This document shows, piece after piece, positions 54,105 to 62,995 of a DNA stretch of 64,000 nt. The notes beneath the pieces were generated by a model, which was given only the letters and a program-made list of their open reading frames with translations, did not search any database and was not told the origin of the DNA. Numbering within the stretch: position 1 is the stretch's first letter; the number at the start of each line of letters is the position of its first letter. Source of the stretch: Streptomyces sp. Edi4 (lineage in GTDB: Bacteria; Actinomycetota; Actinomycetes; Streptomycetales; Streptomycetaceae); the NCBI RefSeq assembly GCF_040253615.1, contig NZ_JBEJGY010000004.1, positions 6,324,001-6,388,000 on the forward strand. Direction: 5' to 3'. Made by a program: the position numbers and the translations under genes.

Positions 54105-56036
54105 ATGGCCACTCCGGCCCCCGCCTCGCGCCTGCGCGCGTGGATGCTGGAAGGCTTGACCGACCTCCCCAGGCAGCAGTCCGCGCCGGACACCGAGCAC
54201 CCGGGGCGGCCCTGGTGGCGCGTCATGTGCCTGACCGGTCTCGACTACTTCTCCACCCTGGGCTACCAGCCGGGCATCGCGGCGCTCGCCGCCGGACTGC
54301 TCTCGCCGCTGGCGACGATCGTCCTGGTGCTCCTCACGCTGTTCGGCGCGCTGCCGGTGTACCGGCGGGTGGCCGAGGAGAGCCCGCACGGCGAGGGTTC
54401 GATCGCGATGCTGGAGCGGCTTCTGTCGTTCTGGAAGGGCAAGCTGTTCGTGCTGACCCTGCTCGGGTTCGCGGCGACCGACTTCCTCATCACCATCACC
54501 CTCTCGGCCGCCGACGCCACCGCGCACCTGGTGGAGAACCCGCACCTCACCGGTGTCCTCAGCGGCCACCAGGTCCTGATCACGCTCATCCTCATCGCGC
54601 TGCTCGGAGCGGTCTTCCTCAAGGGGTTCAGCGAGGCCATCGGGGTCGCCGTCGTCCTCGTCTTCTCCTACCTCGCGCTCAATGTCGTCGTCATCGCGGA
54701 CGGCATCGTCGAGGTGGTGTCGCAGCCCCACGTCGTCACCGACTGGTCGCACGCGCTGACCGCCGAGCACAGCAACCCGTTCATGATGCTCGCCATCGCG
54801 CTCGTCGTCTTCCCCAAGCTCGCGCTCGGCATGTCCGGTTTCGAGACGGGCGTCGCGGTCATGCCGCACGTCCAGGGCGAGGAGGGCGACGCGCCGGACC
54901 GGCCGGCCGGACGGATCCGGGGCACGAAGAAGCTCCTGACGACCGCCGCCGTGATCATGAGCGTCTTCCTGATCACCAGCAGCTTCATCACGACCCTGCT
55001 GATCCCGGCCGACGAGTTCAAGCCGGGCGGCGCGGCCAACGGGCGCGCCCTGGCCTACCTCGCCCACCAACACCTCGGCACCGCCTTCGGCACGGTCTAC
55101 GACATCTCCACGATCCTGATCCTGTGGTTCGCGGGCTCCTCGGCCATGGCAGGGCTGCTGAACCTGATGCCGCGCTATCTGCCCCGGTACGGCATGGCCC
55201 CGCACTGGGCGCGCGCCCTGCGCCCGATGGTCATCGTGTTCACTCTGATCGCGTTCCTGGTGACCTGGCTGTTCGACGCCGACGTGGACAAGCAGGGCGG
55301 CGCGTACGCCACGGGTGTGCTCGTCCTGATCACCTCGGCGGCCGTCGCCGTGACCATCGCGGCGCGCCGGGCCGGCCAGCGCGGCTGGACCATCGGCTTC
55401 GGCGTCATCGCGGCCGTGCTCGTCTACACCACCGCTGTCAACGTGGCGGAGCGGCCGGACGGTGTGAAGATCGGTGCCTGCTTCATCGCCGGGATCATGG
55501 CCCTTTCCCTCCTGTCGCGCCTGGCCCGCGTCTTCGAACTGCGCGTCACCGACGTGGAGTTGGACGAGGAGGCCCGGCGCCTGGTCCATGACGCCTCGCA
55601 GGGCACGATCCGTTTCATCGCCAACGAGCCCGACAGCCGGGACGAAGCCGAGTACCGGGACAAGGTCGAGCAGATCCGCGCCGACAACGACATCCCGCCC
55701 GGCGACGACGTCCTGTTCGTCGAGGTCACCGTCCTGGACGCGTCGGAGTTCGAATCCGGCCTGCGGGTGCGCGGCGAGGTGCTGCACGGCCGCTACCGCG
55801 TCCTGACCCTGGAGAGCTCCAGCATCCCCAACGCGCTCGCCGCCCTCCTGCTGCACGTACGGGACGAGACGGGCCAGCGGCCCCACATCTACTTCGAGTG
55901 GACCGAGGGCAACCCGATGGCCAACTTCCTGCGCTTCTTCCTCTTCGGCCAGGGCGAGGTCGCACCCGTCACCCGCGAGGTCATCCGCGAGGCCGAACCC
56001 GACCGCGCCCGCCGCCCGCACGTCCACGCCGGCTGA
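54105..56036 (+). CDS. APC-superfamily permease with cytosolic C-terminal domain
   Basis: 643 residues. After a short N-terminus (EGLTDLPRQ) TM1 has LTGLDYFSTLGYQPGIAALAAG and TM2-3 carries EESPHGEGSIAMLERL, as in APC transporters that lack a typical amino-acid site. About 12 helices end near residue 480, followed by a soluble domain of about 150 residues. A K+ importer of this superfamily with a soluble tail (KimA) is known in Bacillus. Divergence from kdp makes K+ uptake plausible, but similarity is distant and substrate unproven. ATG 54105 has AGGAG upstream. Confidence 0.8.
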   Translation: MATPAPASRLRAWMLEGLTDLPRQQSAPDTEHPGRPWWRVMCLTGLDYFSTLGYQPGIAALAAGLLSPLATIVLVLLTLFGALPVYRRVAEESPHGEGSIAMLERLLSFWKGKLFVLTLLGFAATDFLITITLSAADATAHLVENPHLTGVLSGHQVLITLILIALLGAVFLKGFSEAIGVAVVLVFSYLALNVVVIADGIVEVVSQPHVVTDWSHALTAEHSNPFMMLAIALVVFPKLALGMSGFETGVAVMPHVQGEEGDAPDRPAGRIRGTKKLLTTAAVIMSVFLITSSFITTLLIPADEFKPGGAANGRALAYLAHQHLGTAFGTVYDISTILILWFAGSSAMAGLLNLMPRYLPRYGMAPHWARALRPMVIVFTLIAFLVTWLFDADVDKQGGAYATGVLVLITSAAVAVTIAARRAGQRGWTIGFGVIAAVLVYTTAVNVAERPDGVKIGACFIAGIMALSLLSRLARVFELRVTDVELDEEARRLVHDASQGTIRFIANEPDSRDEAEYRDKVEQIRADNDIPPGDDVLFVEVTVLDASEFESGLRVRGEVLHGRYRVLTLESSSIPNALAALLLHVRDETGQRPHIYFEWTEGNPMANFLRFFLFGQGEVAPVTREVIREAEPDRARRPHVHAG

Positions 56037-56117
56037 CCCGCCTCCCGGCGGCAGCCGCGCGGGCAGCGCCCGCCCGTGGCGCGTCGTGATCGCCGCCTAA
56101 GGCCCAAGACTTAAGGC

Positions 56118-57452
56118 CTAAGCGCCGACGTCGCGGGCGCGGAAGTCGGCCGGCGTCTCCCGGCGGACGAGCAGCCGCGCCGCCCCGCCGCCGACCGCGA
56201 CGACGGGCGGACGGCCGACCAGGTTGTAACCGGAGGCCATCGCGAACTGGTAGGCCCCCGCCACCGGTACGGCGAGCAGGTCGCCCGGGCGCAGGTCGCC
56301 GGGGAGAGGGACGTCGGCGGCGAGGATGTCCCCCGCCTCGCAGTGGCGGCCGACCACCGTGGCCACAGCGGGCCCGGCGGTGGAGCGCCGGCCGACCAGG
56401 CGCGGCGCGTAGCGCGCCCCGTACAGGGCGGGCCTCGGGTTGTCGCTCATGCCGCCGTCGACGGCGACGAACACCCGGCCCGCCGTGCGCTTCAGGGCGA
56501 GGACCCGGTAGAGCGCGACCCCCGCGGGACCGGCGACCGCGCGGCCCGGCTCGATGGCGAGCCGGGGCACGGTCAGGCCCGCCGCCGCGCAGCTCTCCAC
56601 GAGCTCGGCGCGCAGCGCGCGAGCCAGCTCCGCGAGGTCGAGCGCGGGCTCTCCCGGCCGGTAGGCGATGCCGTGGCCGCCGCCCATGTCCAGTTCGGGC
56701 AGGACCACGCCGTGGGCGTCGCGGACCCGGGCCATCAGGCCCACCATGCGGCGCACCGCCGTCAGATACGGCTTCACCTCCGTGATCTGGGAGCCGATGT
56801 GGCAGTGCAGACCGACGAGTGCGAGCTCGGGCCTGCCGAGGATCCGGGCGATGGCGCGCGAGGCGGAGCCGTCGGTGAGGGACAGGCCGAACTTCTGGTC
56901 CTCCGTACCCGTACGGATCTTCTCGTGACCGCCGGCCGCGACACCCGGCACCACCCGCACCAGCACCTTCTGGGAGCCGCTTGGCCCCACGGCGGCCGCG
57001 ATCCGGGCGATCTCGCCGGGGCTGTCGATGACGATCCGGCCCACCCCGAGCCGCAGCGCGGCCGCCATGTCGTGCGGTGACTTCGCGTTGCCGTGCAGGA
57101 CGACGCGGTCCGCGGGGAAGCCCTCGGCGACGGCGAGTTCGAGCTCGCCCGCCGAGCACACGTCGAGCCCCAGGCCCTCCTCCCTCACCCAGCGGACCAT
57201 GGCCCGGGACAGGAACGCCTTCGCGGCGTACAGGACGTCGGCGTCGGGGAAGGCGTCCCGGTAGGCGCGGCAGCGGCCGCGTACCTCGCCCTCGTCCAGG
57301 ACGTAGACCGGGGTGTCGAAACGCTCCGCGATCGCGGTCAGCGCCACGCCACCGACCGAGAGGGCGCCGTGCGGCAACGGGGCCGTGGAGGCCGGCCAGA
57401 TGGACAGATCGTCCGCGGCGGCGGGGGCCGCGGGAAGAACGGCGATGGTCAT
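56118..57452 (-). CDS. lysA: Diaminopimelate decarboxylase paralogue
   Basis: 444 residues, fold-type III PLP enzyme that makes lysine from meso-diaminopimelate. PLP lysine in LYAAKAFL, GLHCHIGSQ, the GGGHGIAY loop and VVGRHCEAGDIL with catalytic Cys, plus AGAYQFAMASGYN, are all present. It is not next to hom/thrC, where the main Streptomyces lysA lies, so this is probably a second copy with a special role. It is nine bases behind a small Pro-rich gene. Confidence 0.9.
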   Translation of the reverse strand: MTIAVLPAAPAAADDLSIWPASTAPLPHGALSVGGVALTAIAERFDTPVYVLDEGEVRGRCRAYRDAFPDADVLYAAKAFLSRAMVRWVREEGLGLDVCSAGELELAVAEGFPADRVVLHGNAKSPHDMAAALRLGVGRIVIDSPGEIARIAAAVGPSGSQKVLVRVVPGVAAGGHEKIRTGTEDQKFGLSLTDGSASRAIARILGRPELALVGLHCHIGSQITEVKPYLTAVRRMVGLMARVRDAHGVVLPELDMGGGHGIAYRPGEPALDLAELARALRAELVESCAAAGLTVPRLAIEPGRAVAGPAGVALYRVLALKRTAGRVFVAVDGGMSDNPRPALYGARYAPRLVGRRSTAGPAVATVVGRHCEAGDILAADVPLPGDLRPGDLLAVPVAGAYQFAMASGYNLVGRPPVVAVGGGAARLLVRRETPADFRARDVGA

Positions 57453-57461
57453 GGTGTCCCT

Positions 57462-57839
57462 TCAGACGACGACGCGGAACGCGGGGCGGACAGTCGCGGG
57501 GGCGCCCGGGGCGGGCGCGGCCCAGGAGGCCGACAGCGCGGGACCCACGGTCACAGGGCCGGAGCCGAGCGGCGGGCACGGCTGCTTACGCGGGTACGCG
57601 GGCGACAGGTACGCGGGCAACCGGGCCAAGGCCTGGTCGTCGCCGGGGTCCGGGGCCGTCCGCGCGGTCCCGGTGGGCCCGACGGCCGCCCGCGTGCCGA
57701 GCGCCGTACGCGACGGCCCGGTCACCGCTTCCGTGCCGCCCGGCAGCCGGACGGGTGCGAACAGGAGTCCGGCCGGGGCCCGTTCGCCGGGCTCCGGATC
57801 ATCGCGCTCCGGATCATCGTCGTACGGGAACAGACACAC
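57462..57839 (-). CDS. Pro/Gly-rich hypothetical protein upstream of lysA
   Basis: 125 residues from GTG 57837-57839, which has AGGGAG upstream; the frame is open back to 57998. An acidic N-terminus (CLFPYDDDPERDDPEPGE) precedes a Pro/Ala/Thr-rich, low-complexity rest. No homologous family recognised. Nine-base spacing to lysA suggests one transcript. Confidence 0.5.
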   Translation of the reverse strand: MCLFPYDDDPERDDPEPGERAPAGLLFAPVRLPGGTEAVTGPSRTALGTRAAVGPTGTARTAPDPGDDQALARLPAYLSPAYPRKQPCPPLGSGPVTVGPALSASWAAPAPGAPATVRPAFRVVV

Positions 57840-58141
57840 GGGGGTTCTCCCTGGAAATCGTGGATCGGGGGCGATGGTGAGCCCCGGACGCGGGGAGGCG
57901 GTCCGGGGCGTGGCACCGAAGCTATCCCCGTCCGCGCACGGTTCGGGTGGCTCCCTGACGGTGCCTTGACGAAAAGCGGAGGAGTCCATACACGCCACTG
58001 ACGGCCCGCGCCCCGGGGCGTACGAGAGACGTATGGGCGGGCCGTCGCGGCGTCAGAGGAGCGTCAGTGAACCGCCAAGTGCCGTGCGCGCGCCGTTACA
58101 TGGGCCTGTGGGACCACGAAGGCGCGAGGGCGGAGGAATGG
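57840..58141. other. Divergent intergenic region with nested palindromes
   Basis: About 300 bases. GACGGCCCGC (58000-58009) and GCGGGCCGTC (58037-58046) form a perfect inverted repeat. Its loop holds GCCCCGGGGC and TACG-AGAGA-CGTA. This may be an operator or a terminator for the lysA-side genes' antisense; no gene is seen. Confidence 0.4.
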
Positions 58142-58657
58142 GTGCGAAGACGAGTGGTGACGGGTACGTGCGGCTCCCTCGGAAGTCTGACGGCGCTGCA
58201 CCGGGCGGCCGCCGAGGCACGGGTGCGGGACGCGGAACTGTGGGTCGTCCTGGCCTGGCGGGCGCCGCTCGGCCCGGAGTCGAGGGCGTGCGGCGGCGGC
58301 CTGCCCCTGCTGGTGGGCTGCCGTGACGCGGCGGTCGAACGGCTGCGGGAGGTCCTTGGCACCGCCTTCGGCGAAGGGCCGCCGGACGTGACCCTTGCGG
58401 GGCTCGCGGTCCGGGCCACACCGGGCGCGGCCCTCGTGGACACCGTGCGCGGCCCCGACGATCTTCTCGTCGTCGGCACGGGTTCCCGCGCGCCCCTGAC
58501 GCGCGCGTTGCGCCCCTCGGTGTCGCGCTACTGCCTGGCCCACGCCCCCTGCCCGGTCCTCGCCGTCCCGCCGAGCCCGCTCCAGGCCGACCTGGACGCG
58601 ATGCACCGCCGCATCGCGTGGCGGCGGCCGCTGGACGCCGGGGACCTGACCCGGTGA
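58142..58657 (+). CDS. Universal stress protein (UspA)-like
   Basis: About 171 residues, one USP domain: VVTGTCGSLGSLTALHRAAAEA at the start, and LLVVGTGSRAPLTRALRPSVSRYCLAHAPCPVLAVPP at the end. The latter corresponds to the ATP-binding G-x2-G-x9-G(S/T) region in degenerate form. GTG 58142 follows GGAGGA; GTG 58067 is a longer alternative. Confidence 0.75.
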   Translation: MRRRVVTGTCGSLGSLTALHRAAAEARVRDAELWVVLAWRAPLGPESRACGGGLPLLVGCRDAAVERLREVLGTAFGEGPPDVTLAGLAVRATPGAALVDTVRGPDDLLVVGTGSRAPLTRALRPSVSRYCLAHAPCPVLAVPPSPLQADLDAMHRRIAWRRPLDAGDLTR

Positions 58658-59190
58658 GCGACGTGCCCGCGCGGCGTCCTGCCGCGAACCCGGCCTGGGG
58701 GCCGACCGCCCGGACGGCGGCCGGCTCGCCGCCGTGTTCGAGGCCCTGCTCCTCGGCGTCGACGCGACGGCCGGCCACGCCCACGGGGGCGCGCCTTGCT
58801 GTGGACGGCGCCCGGCCTGGTGCTCCTGGCCGCCCTGTGGCCGACCCGGGTTCGCGCGCCACCTCCGGCCTCCTCCAGACCGGGGCCCGCTCCACCGCCG
58901 CCACGTCCGCGCGGACCGCCTCACCTCGGTGACCGGGTGTCGCACGGGTCCGGCGGGTGAGCCCCGGGCGGTTCGGGGGCGTACGTCAGCGGTGGACGGA
59001 TCGGGTGAAGCCTCCGGTCGGGCGAATCACCCCGGCGTCCCCGCTCCGGCTTCCGAGGCCGCGCATTTCAGCCGTGCGTGTCAAGGTCGGTACGGGGTAC
59101 CTGCCCCGGGCAGCTGGTGCTGTACATGTTCCGGCGAATTCGTCCCGGCGAATTCCGACGCGAGCCCAAGCGGCAGAATGAGGCATTGCG
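58658..59190. other. Gene-poor stretch with possible decayed sequence
   Basis: About 530 bases. A GTGA overlap at 58654 opens a 92-codon Pro/Ser/Arg-rich frame to 58932 that looks non-coding. In other frames, RLAAVFEALLLGVDATAGHAHGG and then ALLWTAPGLVLLAALWPTRV look more protein-like but are out of phase, so a decayed gene is possible. CCGGCGAATTC is repeated at 59131-59141 and 59145-59155. Confidence 0.4.
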
Positions 59191-59661
59191 ATGAGGCCAC
59201 TAAAGGTTTTGCGGTCCCACGGCGGTCACCTGGGCGCGGTGATGGGTTTCGCGGGGTACGCGGCCGGATGGACCGCCTTGCATCGCCGCAGCGGCCGCCC
59301 CCTGCCCGAGCCGGACCCTTGGGATCTTCTGCTGACGGCCGCCGCCACGTTCCGGCTCAGTCGCCTCATCGGCAAGGCCACGGTGACCCGCCCGCTGCGC
59401 GCCCCGTTCACCCGTGTGGACGGTGACGGCGCGCCCGCCGAGCTCAACGAGACCCCGCGTGAGGAGTCCGGTCGCCACACCGTGGGGGAATTGCTCAGCT
59501 GTCCGTTCTGCCTGAGCGTATGGATCGTCGCCACGTTCACCGGCGCCAGGACGGTCTGGCCCGAGGCCACCCGCACGGCGACAGGTGCGCTGACCGCGCT
59601 GGCCGTGTCGGACGTTCTCCAGCTCGGCTACACGGCGCTGACCGAGCACGCCGAACACTGA
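59191..59661 (+). CDS. DUF1360 membrane protein
   Basis: 156 residues. An N-terminal hydrophobic segment (VMGFAGYAAGW), a WDLLLTAAATFRLSRLIGKATVTRPLRAPF stretch and LLSCPFCLSVWIVATFTG with a CPFC pair match DUF1360, small integral membrane proteins of unknown function found in Gram-positive bacteria. ATG 59191. Confidence 0.85.
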   Translation: MRPLKVLRSHGGHLGAVMGFAGYAAGWTALHRRSGRPLPEPDPWDLLLTAAATFRLSRLIGKATVTRPLRAPFTRVDGDGAPAELNETPREESGRHTVGELLSCPFCLSVWIVATFTGARTVWPEATRTATGALTALAVSDVLQLGYTALTEHAEH

Positions 59662-59680
59662 CCGGTTCGGCTCACGCCGG

Positions 59681-59707
59681 TCGCTCAGTCGGTCAATCGC
59701 TCAGTCG
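59681..59707. repeat. Direct repeat TCGCTCAGTCG in the ctaD leader
   Basis: Two copies of TCGCTCAGTCG at 59681-59691 and 59697-59707, 16 bases apart, in the 260-base region before the oxidase gene. GAAATGC also occurs twice there. A regulatory role is possible but unproven. Confidence 0.5.
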
Positions 59708-59923
59708 CCCGATTGGCGGCCCGGGTCGCCGCACCGGCTGGTGCGGTCCCGGAGAAATGCAGCCGAGCCGAAGAAATGCGGCCCTGTCGCGCCGAACGGA
59801 CATGAGCCGATTGGCGCCTCGTGTTCCGCCACCTTCCGTAGTAGATCTGTGAGACGCGCGTAAGGACGCCCGCCATGGGTACTGAGCGCGACCGATCCTT
59901 GTCTTCGGCGGAGGGAAGCATTC

Positions 59924-61663
59924 ATGGTGTTGTCCGCGGAACCTGTCGCGCCTGTCCCCGCGTCGAAGCGGTCGCGGGGACAAGTCGTGGTCTCCTGGCT
60001 GACCACGACGGATCACAAGAAGATCGGTCATCTGTATCTGATCGCGTCGTTCGGGTTCTTCGTCATCGGTGGCGTATTGGCCCTGTTGCTGCGGGCGGAA
60101 CTGGCCAGGCCCGGCTTGCAGATCATGTCCACCGAGCAGTACAACCAGGTCTTCACGCTGCACGGCACGATCATGCTGCTGTTCTTCGCGACCCCGACGT
60201 TCGCCGGCTTCGCCAACGCGATCATGCCGTTGCAGATCGGCGCACCCGATGTGGCGTTTCCGCGACTGAACATGCTCGCGTTCTGGCTGTTCCTCTTCGG
60301 CGGACTGATCGTGCTGGGCAGCCTGTTCACGACCGAGGGAACGGCCGATTTCGGCTGGACGGCCTACACGCCGCTCAGCGGCGGCACCCGCACGCCGTAT
60401 GTCGGCGGCGATATGTGGATCATGGGGTTGGCGCTGTCCGGGTTCGGAACGATCCTCGGCTCGGTCAACTTCGTGACCACGATCGTCTGCATGCGCATGC
60501 CCGGCCTGACCATGTTCCGGATGCCGATCTTCACCTGGAACATCCTGCTGACATCGGTACTGGTGCTGTTCGCCTTCCCGGTCCTCGCGGCGGCGCTGCT
60601 GGTCCTGGAAGCCGACCGGCGCTTCGGCGCCCAGGTGTTCAACCCGGAGAACGGCGGGGCCATCCTGTGGCAGCACCTGTTCTGGTTCTTCGGGCACCCC
60701 GAGGTCTACATCATCGCCTTGCCGTTCTTCGGGATCATCACGGAGATCATCCCGGTGTTCGCGCGCAAGCCGATCTTCGGCTATGCCGGTCTGATCGGCG
60801 CCACGATCTCCATCGCCGGCCTCTCCGTGACCGTATGGGCCCACCACATGTTCGCCACCGGGGCGGTGCTGCTGCCGTTCTTCTCCTTCATGACGTTCCT
60901 GATCGCGGTGCCGACCGGGGTGAAGTTCTTCAACTGGATCGGCACGATGTGGAGCGGTTCGCTGTCCTTCGAGACCCCGATGCTCTGGTCGATCGGCTTC
61001 CTCGTCACCTTCCTGTTCGGCGGCCTCACCGGAGTCATCCTGGCCTCACCGCCCTTGGACTTCCATGTCACCGACTCCTACTTCGTCGTCGCGCACTTCC
61101 ACTACGTGGTCTTCGGAACGGTCGTGTTCGCCACGTTCGCGGGGTTCTACTTCTGGTGGCCGAAGTTCACCGGCAAGCTGCTCGACGAACGCCTCGGGAA
61201 GATCCACTTCTGGACGCTGTTCGTCGGGTTCCACGCCACGTTCCTCGTCCAGCACTGGCTGGGCGCCGAAGGCATGCCGCGCCGGTACGCCGACTACCTC
61301 GCCGCCGACGGATTCACCGCCCTCAACACCATCTCCTCCATCGGCGCCTTCCTCCTCGGCGCTTCCACCCTGCCGTTCTTCTACAACGTATGGAAGACGG
61401 CCAAGTACGCGCCCCGCGTCACGCTCGACGATCCCTGGGGCTTCGGGCGCTCCCTGGAATGGGCCACCTCCTGCCCGCCTCCCCGGCACAACTTCGTGAC
61501 ACTGCCCCGCGTACGCTCCGAATCACCCGCCTTCGACCTCCACCACCCGGCGATCGCGGCACTGGACGCGGCGAACAACCACAGGCGCGACATCGTCGAC
61601 GACGACGAGGCGGTCACCTCCCGGGGACTCAACTCCGGGCCCGGCCAGGACCAGGACAAGTAG
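59924..61663 (+). CDS. ctaD: Cytochrome c oxidase subunit I
   Basis: 579 residues, 12 membrane helices, haem-copper oxidase core. Low-spin haem ligand in FTLHGTIMLLFF, CuB/cross-link site in WFFGHPEVYI, CuB histidines in VWAHHMF, and high-spin haem plus second low-spin ligand in YFVVAHFHYV are all intact. There is no ctaC/ctaE nearby, so this is a stand-alone second copy, likely used under special growth conditions. ATG 59924; a small gene follows 13 bases later. Confidence 0.95.
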   Translation: MVLSAEPVAPVPASKRSRGQVVVSWLTTTDHKKIGHLYLIASFGFFVIGGVLALLLRAELARPGLQIMSTEQYNQVFTLHGTIMLLFFATPTFAGFANAIMPLQIGAPDVAFPRLNMLAFWLFLFGGLIVLGSLFTTEGTADFGWTAYTPLSGGTRTPYVGGDMWIMGLALSGFGTILGSVNFVTTIVCMRMPGLTMFRMPIFTWNILLTSVLVLFAFPVLAAALLVLEADRRFGAQVFNPENGGAILWQHLFWFFGHPEVYIIALPFFGIITEIIPVFARKPIFGYAGLIGATISIAGLSVTVWAHHMFATGAVLLPFFSFMTFLIAVPTGVKFFNWIGTMWSGSLSFETPMLWSIGFLVTFLFGGLTGVILASPPLDFHVTDSYFVVAHFHYVVFGTVVFATFAGFYFWWPKFTGKLLDERLGKIHFWTLFVGFHATFLVQHWLGAEGMPRRYADYLAADGFTALNTISSIGAFLLGASTLPFFYNVWKTAKYAPRVTLDDPWGFGRSLEWATSCPPPRHNFVTLPRVRSESPAFDLHHPAIAALDAANNHRRDIVDDDEAVTSRGLNSGPGQDQDK

Positions 61664-61676
61664 GCGGCGGCCACCG

Positions 61677-62015
61677 ATGTCCAAATCCTCGAAAGAAGCC
61701 GCGGAGGGGCTTGTCCGGCTCGAAGGATTCCTGATGAGCGAGGCCGTGCGGCGGGACGCACACGAGCAGGGGCAGGACTTCGCCCGCGCCCTGACCTGGC
61801 TCGGTCCCGCCGAACAGCGGGAAGTCTCCGCCCGCTTCGCCCGGCACCATCTGCGGCTGCACCGGGACATGCTGGCGGCGACCGTGGTCCGCGCCGACAG
61901 GCTCCGGGCCGAATACGCCCACCGGTACGCCCAGCTGCGCCGCCGCCTCATCTGCCTGACCCTGCTCGCCTTCGCCCTGTGCGCCGGCATCTCGTATCTG
62001 CGCTGTCTACGCTGA
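61677..62015 (+). CDS. Small protein with C-terminal membrane anchor, next to ctaD
   Basis: 112 residues. A charged helical part (about 1-85, Arg/Glu/His-rich) ends in one hydrophobic helix LICLTLLAFALCAGISYL and a short basic tail: a tail-anchored protein. Tight spacing behind ctaD suggests a role in oxidase assembly or stability; no family recognised. Confidence 0.7.
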   Translation: MSKSSKEAAEGLVRLEGFLMSEAVRRDAHEQGQDFARALTWLGPAEQREVSARFARHHLRLHRDMLAATVVRADRLRAEYAHRYAQLRRRLICLTLLAFALCAGISYLRCLR

Positions 62016-62088
62016 GCCGGGCCGCGCGCGGGTCACGCGTGGGCGGCGACCACGAGGCCCCCGCGCCGCCCCACCGGCCCGGGACGGA

Positions 62089-62949
62089 TCAGGCCATGTC
62101 CGCGCCGCGCAGGAGCAGCAGAGCGACAGCCATGCCGCTGCCGACGATCGCCGCCCGGAACGGCCATCGGCTCCGGCGCCCCAACGGCAGGGCGGCGCCG
62201 GCCAGCGTCACGGCCGCCGATGCCGCCCCCAGGGACCAGTCCCGGCATCGCGGCGCGCCCGGCGGCCCGGCGATCAGTACGCCGATGGCCACCATCATCG
62301 TCGCCGGGGCGAGCCACCGGCAGGCCCGGCGGCCCAGTCGTTGGGGCAGCCCGCGCACCCCCGCCGCGAGGTCGTCCTCGATGTCGGGCAGCACATTGAC
62401 CACGTGCGCCGCGACGCCCAGAAGCGCCCCCGCCGTCACGGCCCACCACGCGGGCCACAGCGACGGGCGCAGGCCGAGGGTGACGAACGCCGGCAGGGAG
62501 GCGAAGCCGACGGCGTAGGTCAGCGGCGAGAGCACGGTGCGTTTCAGCACCAGGTTGTAGGACCAGCCCGCGGCCACGCCCGTCAGGTGCGCCGCCCCCG
62601 CCGCGCCGCCGCTCAGCAGGGACAGCGGCACGCACAGGGCGAGAGCGGTCCCGGCCGCCACGGCCACCGTCCGGGGCGGGACCTCGCCCGTGGCCACGGG
62701 TTTGTCACGGCGCCCGCAGGCCGTGTCCCGGCGTGCGTCGAGCGCGTCGTTGCACCAGCCCACCGACAGCTGTCCGGTGAGTACGGCGGCGGCCACGGCC
62801 GCAGAACCCGTCGTCCCTCGGCCCGCCACCGCGGCGAGCGCGGTCCCGAACACCGTCACGGCGATCGTCGGTTCCAGGTGGCAGGCACGCAGCAGTACGG
62901 GGACATGACGCGCCGCGGGGGCGAGGGCACCGAGCGGGTGGAGAGTCAC
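62089..62949 (-). CDS. UbiA-family prenyltransferase
   Basis: 286 residues, about eight to nine helices. Both Asp-rich motifs are present: WCNDALDARRD (NDxxDxxxD) and LPDIEDDLAAG (DxxxD-type). It would transfer a prenyl group to an aromatic acceptor. Only 46 bases separate it from a divergent type III polyketide synthase, which could make that acceptor. Start GTG 62949 lacks a clear ribosome binding site, so a leaderless message is possible. Confidence 0.88.
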   Translation of the reverse strand: MTLHPLGALAPAARHVPVLLRACHLEPTIAVTVFGTALAAVAGRGTTGSAAVAAAVLTGQLSVGWCNDALDARRDTACGRRDKPVATGEVPPRTVAVAAGTALALCVPLSLLSGGAAGAAHLTGVAAGWSYNLVLKRTVLSPLTYAVGFASLPAFVTLGLRPSLWPAWWAVTAGALLGVAAHVVNVLPDIEDDLAAGVRGLPQRLGRRACRWLAPATMMVAIGVLIAGPPGAPRCRDWSLGAASAAVTLAGAALPLGRRSRWPFRAAIVGSGMAVALLLLRGADMA

Positions 62950-62995
62950 AGGGGGAAGTTATGCGAGTGTGCGCCGCGAGGAAGGCATACCCGAC

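Noticed and set aside
58654..58932. 92-codon frame overlapping the stress-protein stop by GTGA
   Set aside because: Pro/Ser/Arg-rich without recognisable family; neighbouring frames look more protein-like, so at best decayed sequence.
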